64,000 nt of DNA from assembly GCF_013155395.1 (NCBI RefSeq), contig NZ_JABJWC010000010.1, positions 1 through 64,000 of the forward strand, given 5' to 3'. The DNA is from Komagataeibacter melomenusus. GTDB lineage: Bacteria; Pseudomonadota; Alphaproteobacteria; Acetobacterales; Acetobacteraceae. Within the stretch, counting starts at the first letter, position 1. Every line of letters begins with the position of its first letter. Positions 17,252-26,749 of this stretch are shown one piece after another. Both the position numbers and the translations under genes were made by a program. The notes below the pieces were generated by a model, which worked only from the letters and a program-made list of their open reading frames with translations, did no database searches and had not been told where the DNA came from.

Positions 17252-17464
17252 GTAGCCCCCCTTTTACCGCCCCAGCCTGCATATGATGAAACATGCATTA
17301 AAGCTTTATCGCGACAGCGAAAATAAACGCGGATGCAGATCGTTTATCCGTTACTTGTTCAAACCGGGTAACGGCTGCCTGAAAAACATGTCACACGCCA
17401 GCGCATGCTGACCGGCTTACAGCCTGTGGGCCGGGTCATTTTTATTTTTTCAGGGCGTGGAATA

Positions 17465-18286
17465 CTATCCAGCAAGGCGCTTTCCACCACAGAACAGCGT
17501 CTGTTCATCGTGGCGCGCAATGGCGATCAGGGTCTGGTTCATTTTTTCAGCCGTCCGGAAGGCACGATATGTCGGGGCCGAAATCGCGACTACAACGGCA
17601 ATACCGGCCCGCACCGTCTTGAGCGCCATTTCAAACGAATAGCGGCTTGTCAGCAGACAGAAGCCTTCGGGGCACGCCTGCGGGTCGCGGGCACACGCAC
17701 CGATCAGCTTGTCCAGCGCATTGTGCCGCCCCACGTCCTCCCTAATCATGTGAATATGACCATGATTATCTGCCCATGCGGCCGCATGGACCATCCGTGT
17801 TGCCGCATTCAGCGTCTGCCACGTGCGCAGTTCATGCAAGGCAGTGCGGATTGCGGCCACCGACAGGCACGGACCTTCCCCCAACGGGGCGGCGGCTACA
17901 GCGTCATAGGCCGGCACGGCCTCGCTGCCGCATATGCCGCAACTCGAATGGCCTGCCTGCATGCGGACATTGCGGCGCATAAGCTGCGTCAGTGCCCTTC
18001 CCCTGATGACAATATCAAGGGTCAGGCCATCTTCCATCGTGACAATATTTACCGAGCGGATTTCTGCAACTGACCCCACGATCTGTTCGGTCATGCAGTA
18101 TCCGTAGGCAAAATCCTCAAGGTCCGCGGGCGTCATCATCATCGTGCCATAGGGAAAGATCCCGTTGAACAGGAGGCTGACCGGCACTTCCTCCGCCACG
18201 TTCAGGCTGAACCGTTCATCCGGACGCGACAGGGAACGCACATCCAACGGGTAAAAGAGAGCGGGCATTACGGCAGCCTCAGGCAT
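17465..18286 (-). CDS. fdhD: Formate dehydrogenase accessory sulfurtransferase FdhD
   Basis: Transfers sulfur from IscS to the molybdenum cofactor of formate dehydrogenase. The 273-aa protein has the conserved cysteine motif SSCGICG near residue 115 and the C-terminal signature REDVGRHNALDKLIG. It is the last gene of the minus-strand formate/molybdenum-cofactor operon, 22 bp after moaE, which fits the molybdoenzyme encoded upstream. Confidence 0.95.
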   Translation of the reverse strand: MPEAAVMPALFYPLDVRSLSRPDERFSLNVAEEVPVSLLFNGIFPYGTMMMTPADLEDFAYGYCMTEQIVGSVAEIRSVNIVTMEDGLTLDIVIRGRALTQLMRRNVRMQAGHSSCGICGSEAVPAYDAVAAAPLGEGPCLSVAAIRTALHELRTWQTLNAATRMVHAAAWADNHGHIHMIREDVGRHNALDKLIGACARDPQACPEGFCLLTSRYSFEMALKTVRAGIAVVVAISAPTYRAFRTAEKMNQTLIAIARHDEQTLFCGGKRLAG

Positions 18287-18308
18287 CGAGAGGGACAGTG
18301 TTCAATGG

Positions 18309-18731
18309 TCAGCGGGTGTGACACGGCACCCATCCGGTCTCACCGCTGGCATAATGCTCATGTTTCCAGATCGGGACGCGCTGCTTGATCTCATCGATAA
18401 TGTAGCGACAGGCGCTGAAAGCCGCATCGCGATGGGCCGCGGCAACGCCAATCCATACCGCCGTCTCGCCTATGGGCAGGTAGCCCGTCCGGTGCATGGC
18501 GGTGACACGACAGATGGCAAAACGCTGTTTTGCCTCCAGCAAGATGCGTTGCCCTTCCGTCAGCGCCAGTGGCACGAACGCACTGTAGTCGATGCCGCAA
18601 ACGGCCCGACCTTCGTTCGCCTGCCTGACCCATCCCTCAAAGGAGCAGAACCCGCCTGCCTGGGGAACAAGGAGCGCCCTGCGCAGGGCGCTGGTATCCA
18701 TTGGCGCATCCGCCATGATGAAGTCGTTCAT
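18309..18731 (-). CDS. moaE: Molybdopterin synthase catalytic subunit MoaE
   Basis: With MoaD, inserts two sulfurs into precursor Z to make molybdopterin. The 140-aa protein shows the family motifs FEGWVRQANEG, VTAMHRTGYLPIGE, AAHRDAAFSACRYIIDEIK, and the catalytic lysine region PIWKHEHYASGE. The ATG at 18731 overlaps the moaD stop (ATGA), which fixes the start and indicates coupled translation. Confidence 0.94.
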   Translation of the reverse strand: MNDFIMADAPMDTSALRRALLVPQAGGFCSFEGWVRQANEGRAVCGIDYSAFVPLALTEGQRILLEAKQRFAICRVTAMHRTGYLPIGETAVWIGVAAAHRDAAFSACRYIIDEIKQRVPIWKHEHYASGETGWVPCHTR

Positions 18732-18970
18732 CCGCCCGTCACCGGCGGAATGAAGGCAACGTGATCGCCTTCGCGCAAAGGCTGATCCCATGGGGCGAAG
18801 GCAGCGTTGATCGCAACACGCATGCAGGCGGGCGCCAGCGCAAAGCCATAGACGTTACGGAGTTCATCATAGAGTGCTGCGGCCGTGGGGGCCGGGGTCT
18901 GTCGTCTTTCATGTCCCCGCCCGGCTTCATCCTGAAGCTGGGCGAAATACTGTAACTCTATGTCTGGCAT
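18728..18970 (-). CDS. moaD: Molybdopterin synthase sulfur-carrier subunit MoaD
   Basis: An 80-residue ubiquitin-fold protein whose C-terminal Gly-Gly becomes a thiocarboxylate that donates sulfur to MoaE. The sequence ends VAFIPPVTGG with the required tail and has REGDHVAFIPPV, typical of MoaD. Its start overlaps the 3' end of mobA by 13 bp and its stop overlaps moaE. Confidence 0.92.
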   Translation of the reverse strand: MPDIELQYFAQLQDEAGRGHERRQTPAPTAAALYDELRNVYGFALAPACMRVAINAAFAPWDQPLREGDHVAFIPPVTGG

Positions 18971-19587
18971 TTTACGTCCTGTTCAGAACATTCAAAGTAT
19001 TTCAGTACCCGCTCGCGTTCATCTGGCGCGTTGACGTTTTCCAGCGCACCTGTTTTTTCTACTTCAAGGAGACGAACCGCCGAACGGGCGAGTATCCGGC
19101 GCGGCCGGACTGTCTGGCCTGCTGCCTGGCCGTGCAGGGCGGCCAGCGTTGCGGGTTCCCATATCGTACAGAGCGGCTCGGGCGCTCCGTCGCTTTCGCT
19201 CACATAGGCCGTGGCGGCCAGATCCGCGTTGCGTTCGTTAACAAGAGCGGCAAGCGTCGTATCGTCAAGCATCGGCAGGTCGCAGGCAATGACCAGCCAC
19301 GCCACATCCGGACAAGCCACGTGGGCGGAGAGTACACCGACCATCGGGCCGCCGCCGAGCCTGTCCTTTATCTCCTGCCTGTCCATAATGCAGGGATAGG
19401 CCGCGCGGAGCGGATCAGACTGCTGATCAGCACGTATCGAGAGGAAACAGCGCCCTACATGCCGCGCCACGAGGTCAAAAGCGCGGGCAAGCTGCGGGCG
19501 GCCACCATAAGGCAGGGCCGCCTTGTCCCGGCCCATGCGCTGGCTTGCCCCACCGGCCAGGACAAGCCCGTACAGTAACGCCGTCAT
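18958..19587 (-). CDS. mobA: Molybdenum cofactor guanylyltransferase MobA
   Basis: Adds GMP from GTP to Mo-molybdopterin to give the guanine dinucleotide form used by formate dehydrogenases. The 209-aa protein carries the nucleotidyltransferase signature LAGGASQRMGRDKA at the N-terminus, the metal-binding ACDLPML, and the C-terminal NVNAPDE seen in MobA. It lies between moaA and moaD. Confidence 0.94.
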   Translation of the reverse strand: MTALLYGLVLAGGASQRMGRDKAALPYGGRPQLARAFDLVARHVGRCFLSIRADQQSDPLRAAYPCIMDRQEIKDRLGGGPMVGVLSAHVACPDVAWLVIACDLPMLDDTTLAALVNERNADLAATAYVSESDGAPEPLCTIWEPATLAALHGQAAGQTVRPRRILARSAVRLLEVEKTGALENVNAPDERERVLKYFECSEQDVKCQT

Positions 19588-19632
19588 GGCTTGCGCCCCG
19601 GTGAATATTGGGATGTGCGCCGGAAATCCATG

Positions 19633-20718
19633 TCATCCCCCGATATAATGCATTTCGATTTTTTCCTGCCGGAATGCCTTTTCCCCGCTGGCCCGTAATT
19701 CTGGCTGGCACATCCGTTCCTCGCTGTAACGATCCGTTCGATGACGCCAGATCCGTGACAGAATTGTGCGCAGTTGTTCATCAATTTCGGCATCACCGGT
19801 ATTCCCGCGCAGGAGTGCACGCAGATCCGTGCCAGCCGTAGCGAACAGGCAGGTATAAAGCTTCCCATCAGAAGACAGGCGCGCACGCGAGCAGGCACCA
19901 CAGAATGGTGCACTGACGGACGAGACGAACCCGATCTCCCCTGCCCCATCCGCATAGCGGTAACGACGTGCCACCTCACCACGATAGCGGGGCGGCAACG
20001 CTTCAAGGGGCCAGCGTGCCGCGATGCGGGCGCGCAGTTCGCCTGAGGGCACGACATCGGCACGGTCCCACCCGTTGCGATTGCCCACGTCCATGTATTC
20101 GATCAGACGGACGGTTACGCCGGTCTTGCGAAAGCGCGCGAGGATATCGGGCACACCCGCATCATTCACGCCCCGCTGCACCACGGTGTTGATCTTGACA
20201 CCGCCCTCGAAGCCTGTGGCACAGGCGGCATCAATGCCCTTCAGCACGGCAGCCAGATCACCCCTGCCACCGCTCATATGGGCAAACACGGCCGGGTCAA
20301 GACTGTCGAGGCTGACCGTTACACGCCGCAGCCCCGCCTGACGCAAGGCTGGCGCAAAGCGTGGCAGCAGCACGCCATTGGTTGTCAGCGCCACATCCTC
20401 AATGCCCGGCAGGGTGCTCAGGCGGCGGACCAGATCAGGCAGGCCGGGCCGCAGGAGAGGCTCGCCACCCGTCAGCCGTATTTTGGCAACACCCAGTTCA
20501 GCGGCCATGCGCGCGACCTGCTCGATCTCGTCAAAATCCAGCCGTTCCCCTGGCCCCAGAAACCGGAAGCCCTCGTGATAGGTCGCTTCGGGCATGCAGT
20601 AGGGACACCGGAAATTGCACCGGTCCATGACCGAAATACGCAGGTCACGCAGCGCGCGGCCAAGCTGGTCGACAGGCGGCACGGCAAGGGCCGCGCGGCT
20701 GTTCTGATCGTCATCCAT
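19633..20718 (-). CDS. moaA: GTP 3',8-cyclase MoaA (radical SAM)
   Basis: First step of molybdenum-cofactor synthesis. The 361-aa protein has the radical-SAM cluster motif CNFRCPYC near residue 34, RLTGGEPLLRPGL, and the C-terminal second cluster ligands CGACSRARLSSDGKLYTC. It ends in the essential Gly-Gly tail (HYIGG). It sits 14 bp after the molybdoenzyme gene. Confidence 0.95.
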   Translation of the reverse strand: MDDDQNSRAALAVPPVDQLGRALRDLRISVMDRCNFRCPYCMPEATYHEGFRFLGPGERLDFDEIEQVARMAAELGVAKIRLTGGEPLLRPGLPDLVRRLSTLPGIEDVALTTNGVLLPRFAPALRQAGLRRVTVSLDSLDPAVFAHMSGGRGDLAAVLKGIDAACATGFEGGVKINTVVQRGVNDAGVPDILARFRKTGVTVRLIEYMDVGNRNGWDRADVVPSGELRARIAARWPLEALPPRYRGEVARRYRYADGAGEIGFVSSVSAPFCGACSRARLSSDGKLYTCLFATAGTDLRALLRGNTGDAEIDEQLRTILSRIWRHRTDRYSEERMCQPELRASGEKAFRQEKIEMHYIGG

Positions 20719-20732
20719 GGCCGCCTGCCCTG

Positions 20733-23036
20733 TCAGCCCGCAATCCGGATGGGCGGTGCGGATGCAACACTTTCCACCACCCTGACCGGGATCGATTTGG
20801 CTGCGGGCGTTCCACTGATCTCGTCAAAATAGTCCAGCGGCAGCAGCGGGTTCAGTTCCGGGTAGTATCCGGCTATGGCGCCGCGCGGCATGGGGTAGTC
20901 GAGCACGTTCAGGCCATCGACATAGCGCCTGATCCCGTCATCGCTGTAGGTTTCAAGGCCAATCACATCCCCGTTCGCCAGGCCGCGTTCTGCCATGTCA
21001 TCCTTGTTCATGAACACGACAAGACGGGTGTTGTACACCCCACGGTAACGATCGCTGTTGCTGTAGATGGTCGTATTATACTGGTCATGCGAACGGATGG
21101 TGGCCAGGCGCAGCATGGCCTTGTCCTTGACCGGCACATCGACTTCCAGCCCCGGCAGCACGAGGAAATTCGCCTTGCCATTGGGTGTCTTCCACACGCG
21201 GCGACGGGGCGGGATGTCGAGGTGGAAGCCATGCGGATTTTTGATCTTTTCAGAGAAATCCGCATAGATTTCAGGATAGACGTCGGCAATCCTGTCCCGG
21301 ATCAGGGTATAATCGACCATGTAATCCGCCCATGGCGTGCGGGAGTTGGGCAGTGCCGCCATGGCCATGCGGCAGACGATCTCGGTTTCCGGCAGCACAT
21401 GCTCGCTCACGGGCTCGAACACGCCGCGCGATGCCGTGACATTCGCCATCGCATCCTCAATGGTCACGAACTGCTCGCCTGCCTGCGTGCGGATGATTTC
21501 CGAGCGGGCCACAACCGGCAGGATGAGTGCATCCTTGCCATGCACCAGATGCCCCCGGTTCAGCTTTGTCGCCACGCCAACTGTCAGGTTGAGGTTGCGC
21601 ATGGCCGCATAGGAGCGGTCCGTATCGGGCACGGCGCGGATGAAATTGCCCCCCATGCCAAAGAACACCTTGGCGGTGCCCGCTTCCATGGCCTCGACGG
21701 CTTCAAGCACATGGTGCCCATGTTCGCGCGGTGGTTCAAAGCCGAACACATCGCGCACGCGGTCCAGATAGGCCTGGGTCGGTTTTTCATCAATGCCCAC
21801 CGTACGGTCGCCCTGCACGTTGGAGTGGCCACGGATCGGCGCGATACCGGCACCGGGCTTGCCAAAATTGCCGCGCAGCAGCAGCAGGTTGGCCACCTGC
21901 TGGATCAGGCGCGATCCTTCCTGATGCTGTGTCAGGCCCATGCCGTAACAGATGATCGTGGCATTGGATTTCATGTAGATATCCGCGATCTTGCGGATCT
22001 GTTCCTCGGTTATGCCCGAGATGCGGGTAATCTCGTCCCAGCTACAGCCCATGACATCATCCCGCAGGGCTTCAATGCCTGCGGTGTGCTCATTGATGAA
22101 GTCGCGATCCAGCACCTTCTCGCCGCGTGCTTCGGCCTCAAAAAGCGCCTTCATCATGCCCTTGAAGATGGCGAGGTCGCCACCGATGCGCACATGCACG
22201 AATTCGCTGGAGATGGGGGTCGAGCCGAACGTGCCCATCTGCAGCACATCCTGCGGCTCGGTAAAGCGGATCAGCGCGCGCTCGGGCATCGGGTTGATCA
22301 GCACGATCGGCACGCCGCGTTTGCGGGCTTCGACCAGGTTGGTCATCATGCGCGGCGAATTGGTGCCGGTATTCTGCCCCACCACGAAGATTGCTTCGGC
22401 ATGCTCGAAATCGCCCATGACGATCGTGCCCTTGCCAATGCCGATGGCAGGCGGCAGGCCACGGCTGGTCGGCTCGTGGCACATGTTCGAGCAGTCGGGG
22501 AAATTGTTGGTGCCGAATTCACGCACGAAGATGGAATACAGGAACGCGGTCTCGTTCGCCGTGCGGCCCGATGTATAGAACTCCGCCTGATGCGGGCTGT
22601 CGAGGGCGCGCAGGTGCTGGCCGATCAGGGCAAATGCGTCATCCCATGCCACGGGCACGTAGCGATCACTTTCGGCGTCGTAGCGCATCGGCTCGGTCAG
22701 GCGGCCCTGCATTTCCAGCCAGTAATCGCTTTTCTGCATCAGTTCGGTAACGGTGTATTTTTCAAAGAACTCCCGCGTCACACGCCCCTTTGTGACTTCA
22801 TGCGCCAGCGCCTTGGCTCCGTTTTCGCAGAACTCCAGCGTCTTGCGATGGTCGGGGTCAGGGAATGCGCAGCTGGGGCATTTGAAACCGCCCGGCTGGT
22901 TCATGGATAAAAGCCCGCGCGATCCCTTGACCAGAACGCTCTGTTCCATCAGCACTTTTGCAGTGGCCCCGGCCGCACCCCACCCGCCCGCCGGATGATG
23001 ATAGGGTTTGTATTCAGGCGTTTTTTCGTTGCTCAT
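20733..23036 (-). CDS. FdhF/YdeP-family molybdopterin oxidoreductase, probable formate dehydrogenase
   Basis: A 767-aa molybdo-bis-MGD enzyme of the YdeP type. It lacks the N-terminal signal and four-cysteine ferredoxin-like motif of classical enzymes and instead has GGFKCPSCAFPDP. The central part shows GRTANETAFLYS, SNMCHEPTSRGLPPAIG, and FVVGQNTGTNSPRM; the C-terminal MopB domain follows. Formate as substrate is inferred from the co-encoded FdhD and the operon. The oxidoreductase is probably cytoplasmic and passes electrons to quinone by an unknown route, with CioAB as the terminal oxidase. Confidence 0.88.
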   Translation of the reverse strand: MSNEKTPEYKPYHHPAGGWGAAGATAKVLMEQSVLVKGSRGLLSMNQPGGFKCPSCAFPDPDHRKTLEFCENGAKALAHEVTKGRVTREFFEKYTVTELMQKSDYWLEMQGRLTEPMRYDAESDRYVPVAWDDAFALIGQHLRALDSPHQAEFYTSGRTANETAFLYSIFVREFGTNNFPDCSNMCHEPTSRGLPPAIGIGKGTIVMGDFEHAEAIFVVGQNTGTNSPRMMTNLVEARKRGVPIVLINPMPERALIRFTEPQDVLQMGTFGSTPISSEFVHVRIGGDLAIFKGMMKALFEAEARGEKVLDRDFINEHTAGIEALRDDVMGCSWDEITRISGITEEQIRKIADIYMKSNATIICYGMGLTQHQEGSRLIQQVANLLLLRGNFGKPGAGIAPIRGHSNVQGDRTVGIDEKPTQAYLDRVRDVFGFEPPREHGHHVLEAVEAMEAGTAKVFFGMGGNFIRAVPDTDRSYAAMRNLNLTVGVATKLNRGHLVHGKDALILPVVARSEIIRTQAGEQFVTIEDAMANVTASRGVFEPVSEHVLPETEIVCRMAMAALPNSRTPWADYMVDYTLIRDRIADVYPEIYADFSEKIKNPHGFHLDIPPRRRVWKTPNGKANFLVLPGLEVDVPVKDKAMLRLATIRSHDQYNTTIYSNSDRYRGVYNTRLVVFMNKDDMAERGLANGDVIGLETYSDDGIRRYVDGLNVLDYPMPRGAIAGYYPELNPLLPLDYFDEISGTPAAKSIPVRVVESVASAPPIRIAG

Positions 23037-23054
23037 GATCTTGACCCTCTTCCT

Positions 23055-23558
23055 TCAGTTGGGCAGGCGGGCGTGGGCACCCGCATCATGCAGCACCCCA
23101 GCATGTTGTTGCAGCAGGCCGAACTCCCGCATCGCGGGCACGAAGTTTTCATTCTCATGCTTCGAGCGGGCCAGCTTCACCAGCGCAAATCTCTGGAGTG
23201 GCAGCAGGCTGGCCCATTGCTGCGCCGTGGGTGGCGCTATGCCATCAGCCTGTGCCTGTATCCTGACTGCCTCGGGCATCCGGCCTTCTTCGCGCCAGTC
23301 TTCCAGTCCGCGCACGGCAAGCGGGCGCAGCGGTTCGTCGCTGCGGGTCGCGATCAGGTGGGCGACCCGTTCGCGGTAGGCCGCCTGTTCGGCCACGGTT
23401 TCGCACGGCTGCTCGGCAAGCTGGCCCCTTTCCTCGCGTGTAAAGCGGCTCCACTGGCGCAGGCTCAGTTTTATGCCGACAATATCAAGCTTCTGCCGCG
23501 CGATCATGGGAATGCACCGCAGGGAGCCTGCAAAGTCACGTTCAAAGTCAAAAAGCAT
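23055..23558 (-). CDS. Nitrate reductase-associated protein family
   Basis: A 167-aa protein matching the family named for its link to assimilatory nitrate reductase: MLFDFERDFAGSLRCIPMIARQKLDIVGIKLSL at the N-terminus and WSRFTREERGQL. No catalytic residues are known. No nitrate reductase is near; here it sits between the molybdoenzyme and the oxidase genes, which suggests a general helper role for molybdoenzymes. The start is placed at MLFDF, since the upstream codons do not match the family. Confidence 0.8.
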   Translation of the reverse strand: MLFDFERDFAGSLRCIPMIARQKLDIVGIKLSLRQWSRFTREERGQLAEQPCETVAEQAAYRERVAHLIATRSDEPLRPLAVRGLEDWREEGRMPEAVRIQAQADGIAPPTAQQWASLLPLQRFALVKLARSKHENENFVPAMREFGLLQQHAGVLHDAGAHARLPN

Positions 23559-23613
23559 TGGGCCAGATCCCGTAATGGAGGGAGGGAAACAACAGGTGGA
23601 CACGCGACCCGCT

Positions 23614-23763
23614 TTACCGGGGAACGATCAGGTGCAGCAGCAACGCCGCCCCGAAAAACACCGCGGTGCTCAGCGACCAGATCGCAACGAACCATGCGAT
23701 CCGTGCCGCGCTGCGCGGGGGTGCGTCATCTCCGTTGCCCCGGACAATATCAGTGATACCCAT
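23614..23763 (-). CDS. Small CydX-like (DUF2474-type) membrane peptide
   Basis: A 49-aa reading frame starting MGITDIV, whose ATG lies 13 bp inside the 3' end of cioB in another frame. Residues 21-46 form one transmembrane helix (RIAWFVAIWSLSTAVFF...LLLHLIV). Short single-helix peptides directly after CydB/CioB stabilise bd-type oxidases or belong to DUF2474; position, length and topology all fit. The overlap implies translational coupling to cioB. Confidence 0.75.
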   Translation of the reverse strand: MGITDIVRGNGDDAPPRSAARIAWFVAIWSLSTAVFFGAALLLHLIVPR

Positions 23764-24769
23764 CGGTCTGTGTCACCTTTCCGCGAAAGACGTGGTAGGA
23801 ATAGATCGTGTAGGTCAGGATGATCGGCAGCAGGATGGCGGTGCCGATCAGCTGGAAGAACTGGCTGGATGGCGGGGATGACACATCCCACAACGTCAGG
23901 CCCGGCGGCACGGCATAGGGCCACACCGTAATGCCCAGACCGGACAGGCACAGGAAGAACCAGCCCAGCGCGCACAGGAAGGGCCCCTTCGAGTGGCCCC
24001 TGCGCAGCCCCATGACAAACAGCGCGCCCAGCACGACCACCAGAACCGGCACGGGGGCGACGAATGCGATGTTGGGCCAGTCGGTCCAGCGGCGCAGGTA
24101 CGGGGCGTGCAGCAGCGGTGTCCACAGGCTGACCGCGACAATGCCGATGAACAGGCCCACGGCCAGCCGCGCGGCCCAGCGGCGGCAGGATGCCTCCAGC
24201 ACGCCGGTTGTGCGCCAGATCAGCCACGTTGCGCCGAGCAGGGCGTAACCGCACATGACCGACAGGCCACACAGGATGCTGAACGGCGTGAGCCAGTCGA
24301 GCGGGCCACCGGCAAAGGCGCCATCAACAACCCTGATGCCCTGCACCACGCCGCCAAGGATCGCGCCCTGGCAGAAGGCGGCGATGGCGGAGCCTGCCAT
24401 GAAACCGGCATTCCACATCCCTTCCCTGCCCGTGCCACGTGTCATGACCCGGAATTCGAACGCCACGCCGCGAAAGATCAGGGCGAGCAGCATCAGCACG
24501 ATCGGCAGGTAGAAGGCGGGCAGCAGGGTGGCGTAGGCACCGGGAAAGACGCCGTACAGCACGGCCCCGCCCAGTACCATCCATGTCTCGTTGCCATCCC
24601 ACACCGGGGCAATGGTGTTGACCATCACATCGCGGCGGTCCGGGTGGCGTTCGAGTGCGAACAGCATCCCGATGCCAAGGTCAAAGCCGTCAAGCACGAC
24701 ATAGATCGAAATGGCGGCGACCAGAATGACGGCCCATATGATGGGAAGCCAGTATGCGAAGTCCATCAT
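23750..24769 (-). CDS. cioB: Cyanide-insensitive quinol oxidase subunit II (CioB/CydB)
   Basis: Membrane subunit of a bd-type quinol oxidase that reduces O2 to water at the cytoplasmic membrane. The 339-aa protein has multiple transmembrane helices, the N-terminal VVLDGFDLGIGMLFAL and DGNETWMVLGGAVLYGVFPGAYA motifs of CydB, and GVAFEFR. It starts 3 bp after cioA ends. Confidence 0.94.
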   Translation of the reverse strand: MMDFAYWLPIIWAVILVAAISIYVVLDGFDLGIGMLFALERHPDRRDVMVNTIAPVWDGNETWMVLGGAVLYGVFPGAYATLLPAFYLPIVLMLLALIFRGVAFEFRVMTRGTGREGMWNAGFMAGSAIAAFCQGAILGGVVQGIRVVDGAFAGGPLDWLTPFSILCGLSVMCGYALLGATWLIWRTTGVLEASCRRWAARLAVGLFIGIVAVSLWTPLLHAPYLRRWTDWPNIAFVAPVPVLVVVLGALFVMGLRRGHSKGPFLCALGWFFLCLSGLGITVWPYAVPPGLTLWDVSSPPSSQFFQLIGTAILLPIILTYTIYSYHVFRGKVTQTDGYH

Positions 24770-24772
24770 GCC

Positions 24773-26206
24773 TCAGGCTCCTTTGCCAGTAGAGGGATCA
24801 ATCACGCCCGGATGCATGCTGGTCGCCAGAATCCCGGATGCGTGGGATGGCGGGGTATCATGCTCGCCCTCCTGCGGCGCACGGCCCAGCATGCGCACCA
24901 GAATGCCCAGCCCTGAGCCAAACACGAGCACGTAGACCACCACGAACGCTGTCATCGAGAACGCCATGGAGGACAGGGCAACGGGTGAGACGCTGTCAGA
25001 CGTGCGCAGCAGGCCATAGACGGTCCAGGGCTGGCGCCCCACCTCGGTCGTGATCCAGCCGCACAGCAGCGCCAGGAAGCCCGCCGGCGCCATGCACAGT
25101 GCAACACGGTGGAAGAGCGGGTTGGTGAACAGCGTGCTGTTGCGCCGCAGCCAGAGCGACCACAACCCGACCAGCATCATCAGCATGCCAAGAGCCACCA
25201 TGATGCGGAAAGAAAAGAAGATGACCGGTGATGGCGGCCGCTGGTCACGCGGAAAATCCTTCATGCCCGGCACCTTGCCGTTCAGGCTGTGCGTCAGGAT
25301 CAGCGATCCGGCCAGCGGCAGTTTGACGGCATAATCCGTGTGTTCGGTCTTCATGTTGGGAATGCCGAACAGCAGTTCGGGCGCGTGGTCTTCCGAGACC
25401 CAGTCCCCTTCCATCGCGGCAATCTTGGCGGGCTGGTATTTGAGCGTGTTAAGCCCGTGTGCGTCGCCCGCCAGGATCTGGAGCGGGGCCACGATCGCCG
25501 CCATCCACATGGCCATGGAAAACATGACCCGCACCGGCTCGCTCGAGATCTTTCCCGCCTTGCGGGCTTTGAGCATATGCCACGCCCCCGTGGCCCCCAC
25601 GATGAAGGCCACCGACAGGAACGCCGCCAGCCCCATATGCACAAGGCGGAACGGAAAGGACGGGTTGAAGATGATGGCCAGCCAGTCCGCCGGCATGAAG
25701 CGCCCGGTGGCGGGGTCGATGGTGTAGCCGCGCGGCGTCTGCATCCATGAATTGGAGGACAGTATCCATGTCATGGAAATCAGGGTGCCGACCGATACGC
25801 AGCATGTGGCCGCAAAATGCAGTCCGCGCCCCACCTTGTTCATGCCGAACAGCATGACGCCGAGGAAGCCTGCCTCAAGAAAAAACGCGGTCATGACTTC
25901 ATAGGACAGGAGCACGCCGGTAATCGGCCCGGCCTTTTTGGAAAAAACCGACCAGTTGGTGCCGAATTCATATGACATGACCAGTCCCGACACCACGCCC
26001 ATGCCGAAGACGATGGAGAAGACCTTGATCCAGTATCGGTAAAGATCAAGGAATACGGGCCGTCCCGTCCTGAGCCACAGCCCTTCCAGCACGGCAAGAT
26101 AGGCCGCCAGCCCGATGGAGAAGGCCGGAAAGATGATATGAACACCTACGGTAAAGGCAAACTGGAAGCGCGCCAGAAGGAGTGCCGGGTCATGTGCGTA
26201 TTGCAT
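24773..26206 (-). CDS. cioA: Cyanide-insensitive quinol oxidase subunit I (CioA/CydA)
   Basis: Heme-bearing subunit of the bd-type oxidase. In 477 aa it shows the N-terminal ARFQFAFTVGVHIIFPAFSIG with the heme histidine, SYEFGTNWSVFSKKAGPITG, and GWITTEVGRQPWTVYG. The short Q-loop and TEVGRQPW are typical of the CIO branch. GGAAAG precedes the ATG by 6 bases. As first gene of the operon it probably carries the main promoter just upstream. Confidence 0.94.
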   Translation of the reverse strand: MQYAHDPALLLARFQFAFTVGVHIIFPAFSIGLAAYLAVLEGLWLRTGRPVFLDLYRYWIKVFSIVFGMGVVSGLVMSYEFGTNWSVFSKKAGPITGVLLSYEVMTAFFLEAGFLGVMLFGMNKVGRGLHFAATCCVSVGTLISMTWILSSNSWMQTPRGYTIDPATGRFMPADWLAIIFNPSFPFRLVHMGLAAFLSVAFIVGATGAWHMLKARKAGKISSEPVRVMFSMAMWMAAIVAPLQILAGDAHGLNTLKYQPAKIAAMEGDWVSEDHAPELLFGIPNMKTEHTDYAVKLPLAGSLILTHSLNGKVPGMKDFPRDQRPPSPVIFFSFRIMVALGMLMMLVGLWSLWLRRNSTLFTNPLFHRVALCMAPAGFLALLCGWITTEVGRQPWTVYGLLRTSDSVSPVALSSMAFSMTAFVVVYVLVFGSGLGILVRMLGRAPQEGEHDTPPSHASGILATSMHPGVIDPSTGKGA

Positions 26207-26749
26207 CTATACTTTCCAAAACTTATGGCGAGAGAAATAACAGTTATAAATAACTTCTCGGCATAGTGGCGCCGCAAGCAATGAACCAGCCAGAAAGACG
26301 GACACATGCTTCGGTGTCGTGGATAAGCGTACTAGATCAGTCAGACGCATGACGTCCAAGACAGATTATACATAAGATCATAAACAGCGCTTATGATAAA
26401 AGCATTGATAGATTTTGTATGGTTATTATGAAATATAGACAACCCAATATATTAATATCCAACTGCAGGTTATCTCACGGATATCTCCGGTTTTTAATGC
26501 GAGCACGGCCGTATCGGGGGGATTGGCTATTTATGCTGAATATAATGGGGTGCAGGCAGAATTTTGCCAAAGATCTGTCATCCCTGCACCCCTGATCCGA
26601 CTGCACTGAATGGAAAATCCACAGAGATCGGTGCCAAAACCCGAACTTTCACCGCCGGGCCTGCCCTGCCTGTTCCGTCGCGGCATCAAAACCGGGGCAG
26701 CGCCACTGTACTCGCGCATTGCTCTATGCCAGATAGTGTAAAGAGACCG
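26207..26749. promoter_or_regulatory. A/T-rich intergenic region upstream of cioA
   Basis: No gene is supported. It holds a perfect 14-bp palindrome AGTTATAAATAACT (26242-26255) about 36-50 bp upstream of the cioA start, overlapping a promoter-like TATAAC on the minus strand. This is a candidate regulator site for the operon. The remainder is unusually A/T-rich for this genome. Confidence 0.5.

Noticed and set aside
21087-22910. A 607-codon plus-strand frame opposite the molybdoenzyme gene
   Set aside because: Antisense shadow of a strongly conserved enzyme in GC-rich DNA; His-rich composition typical of such shadows.
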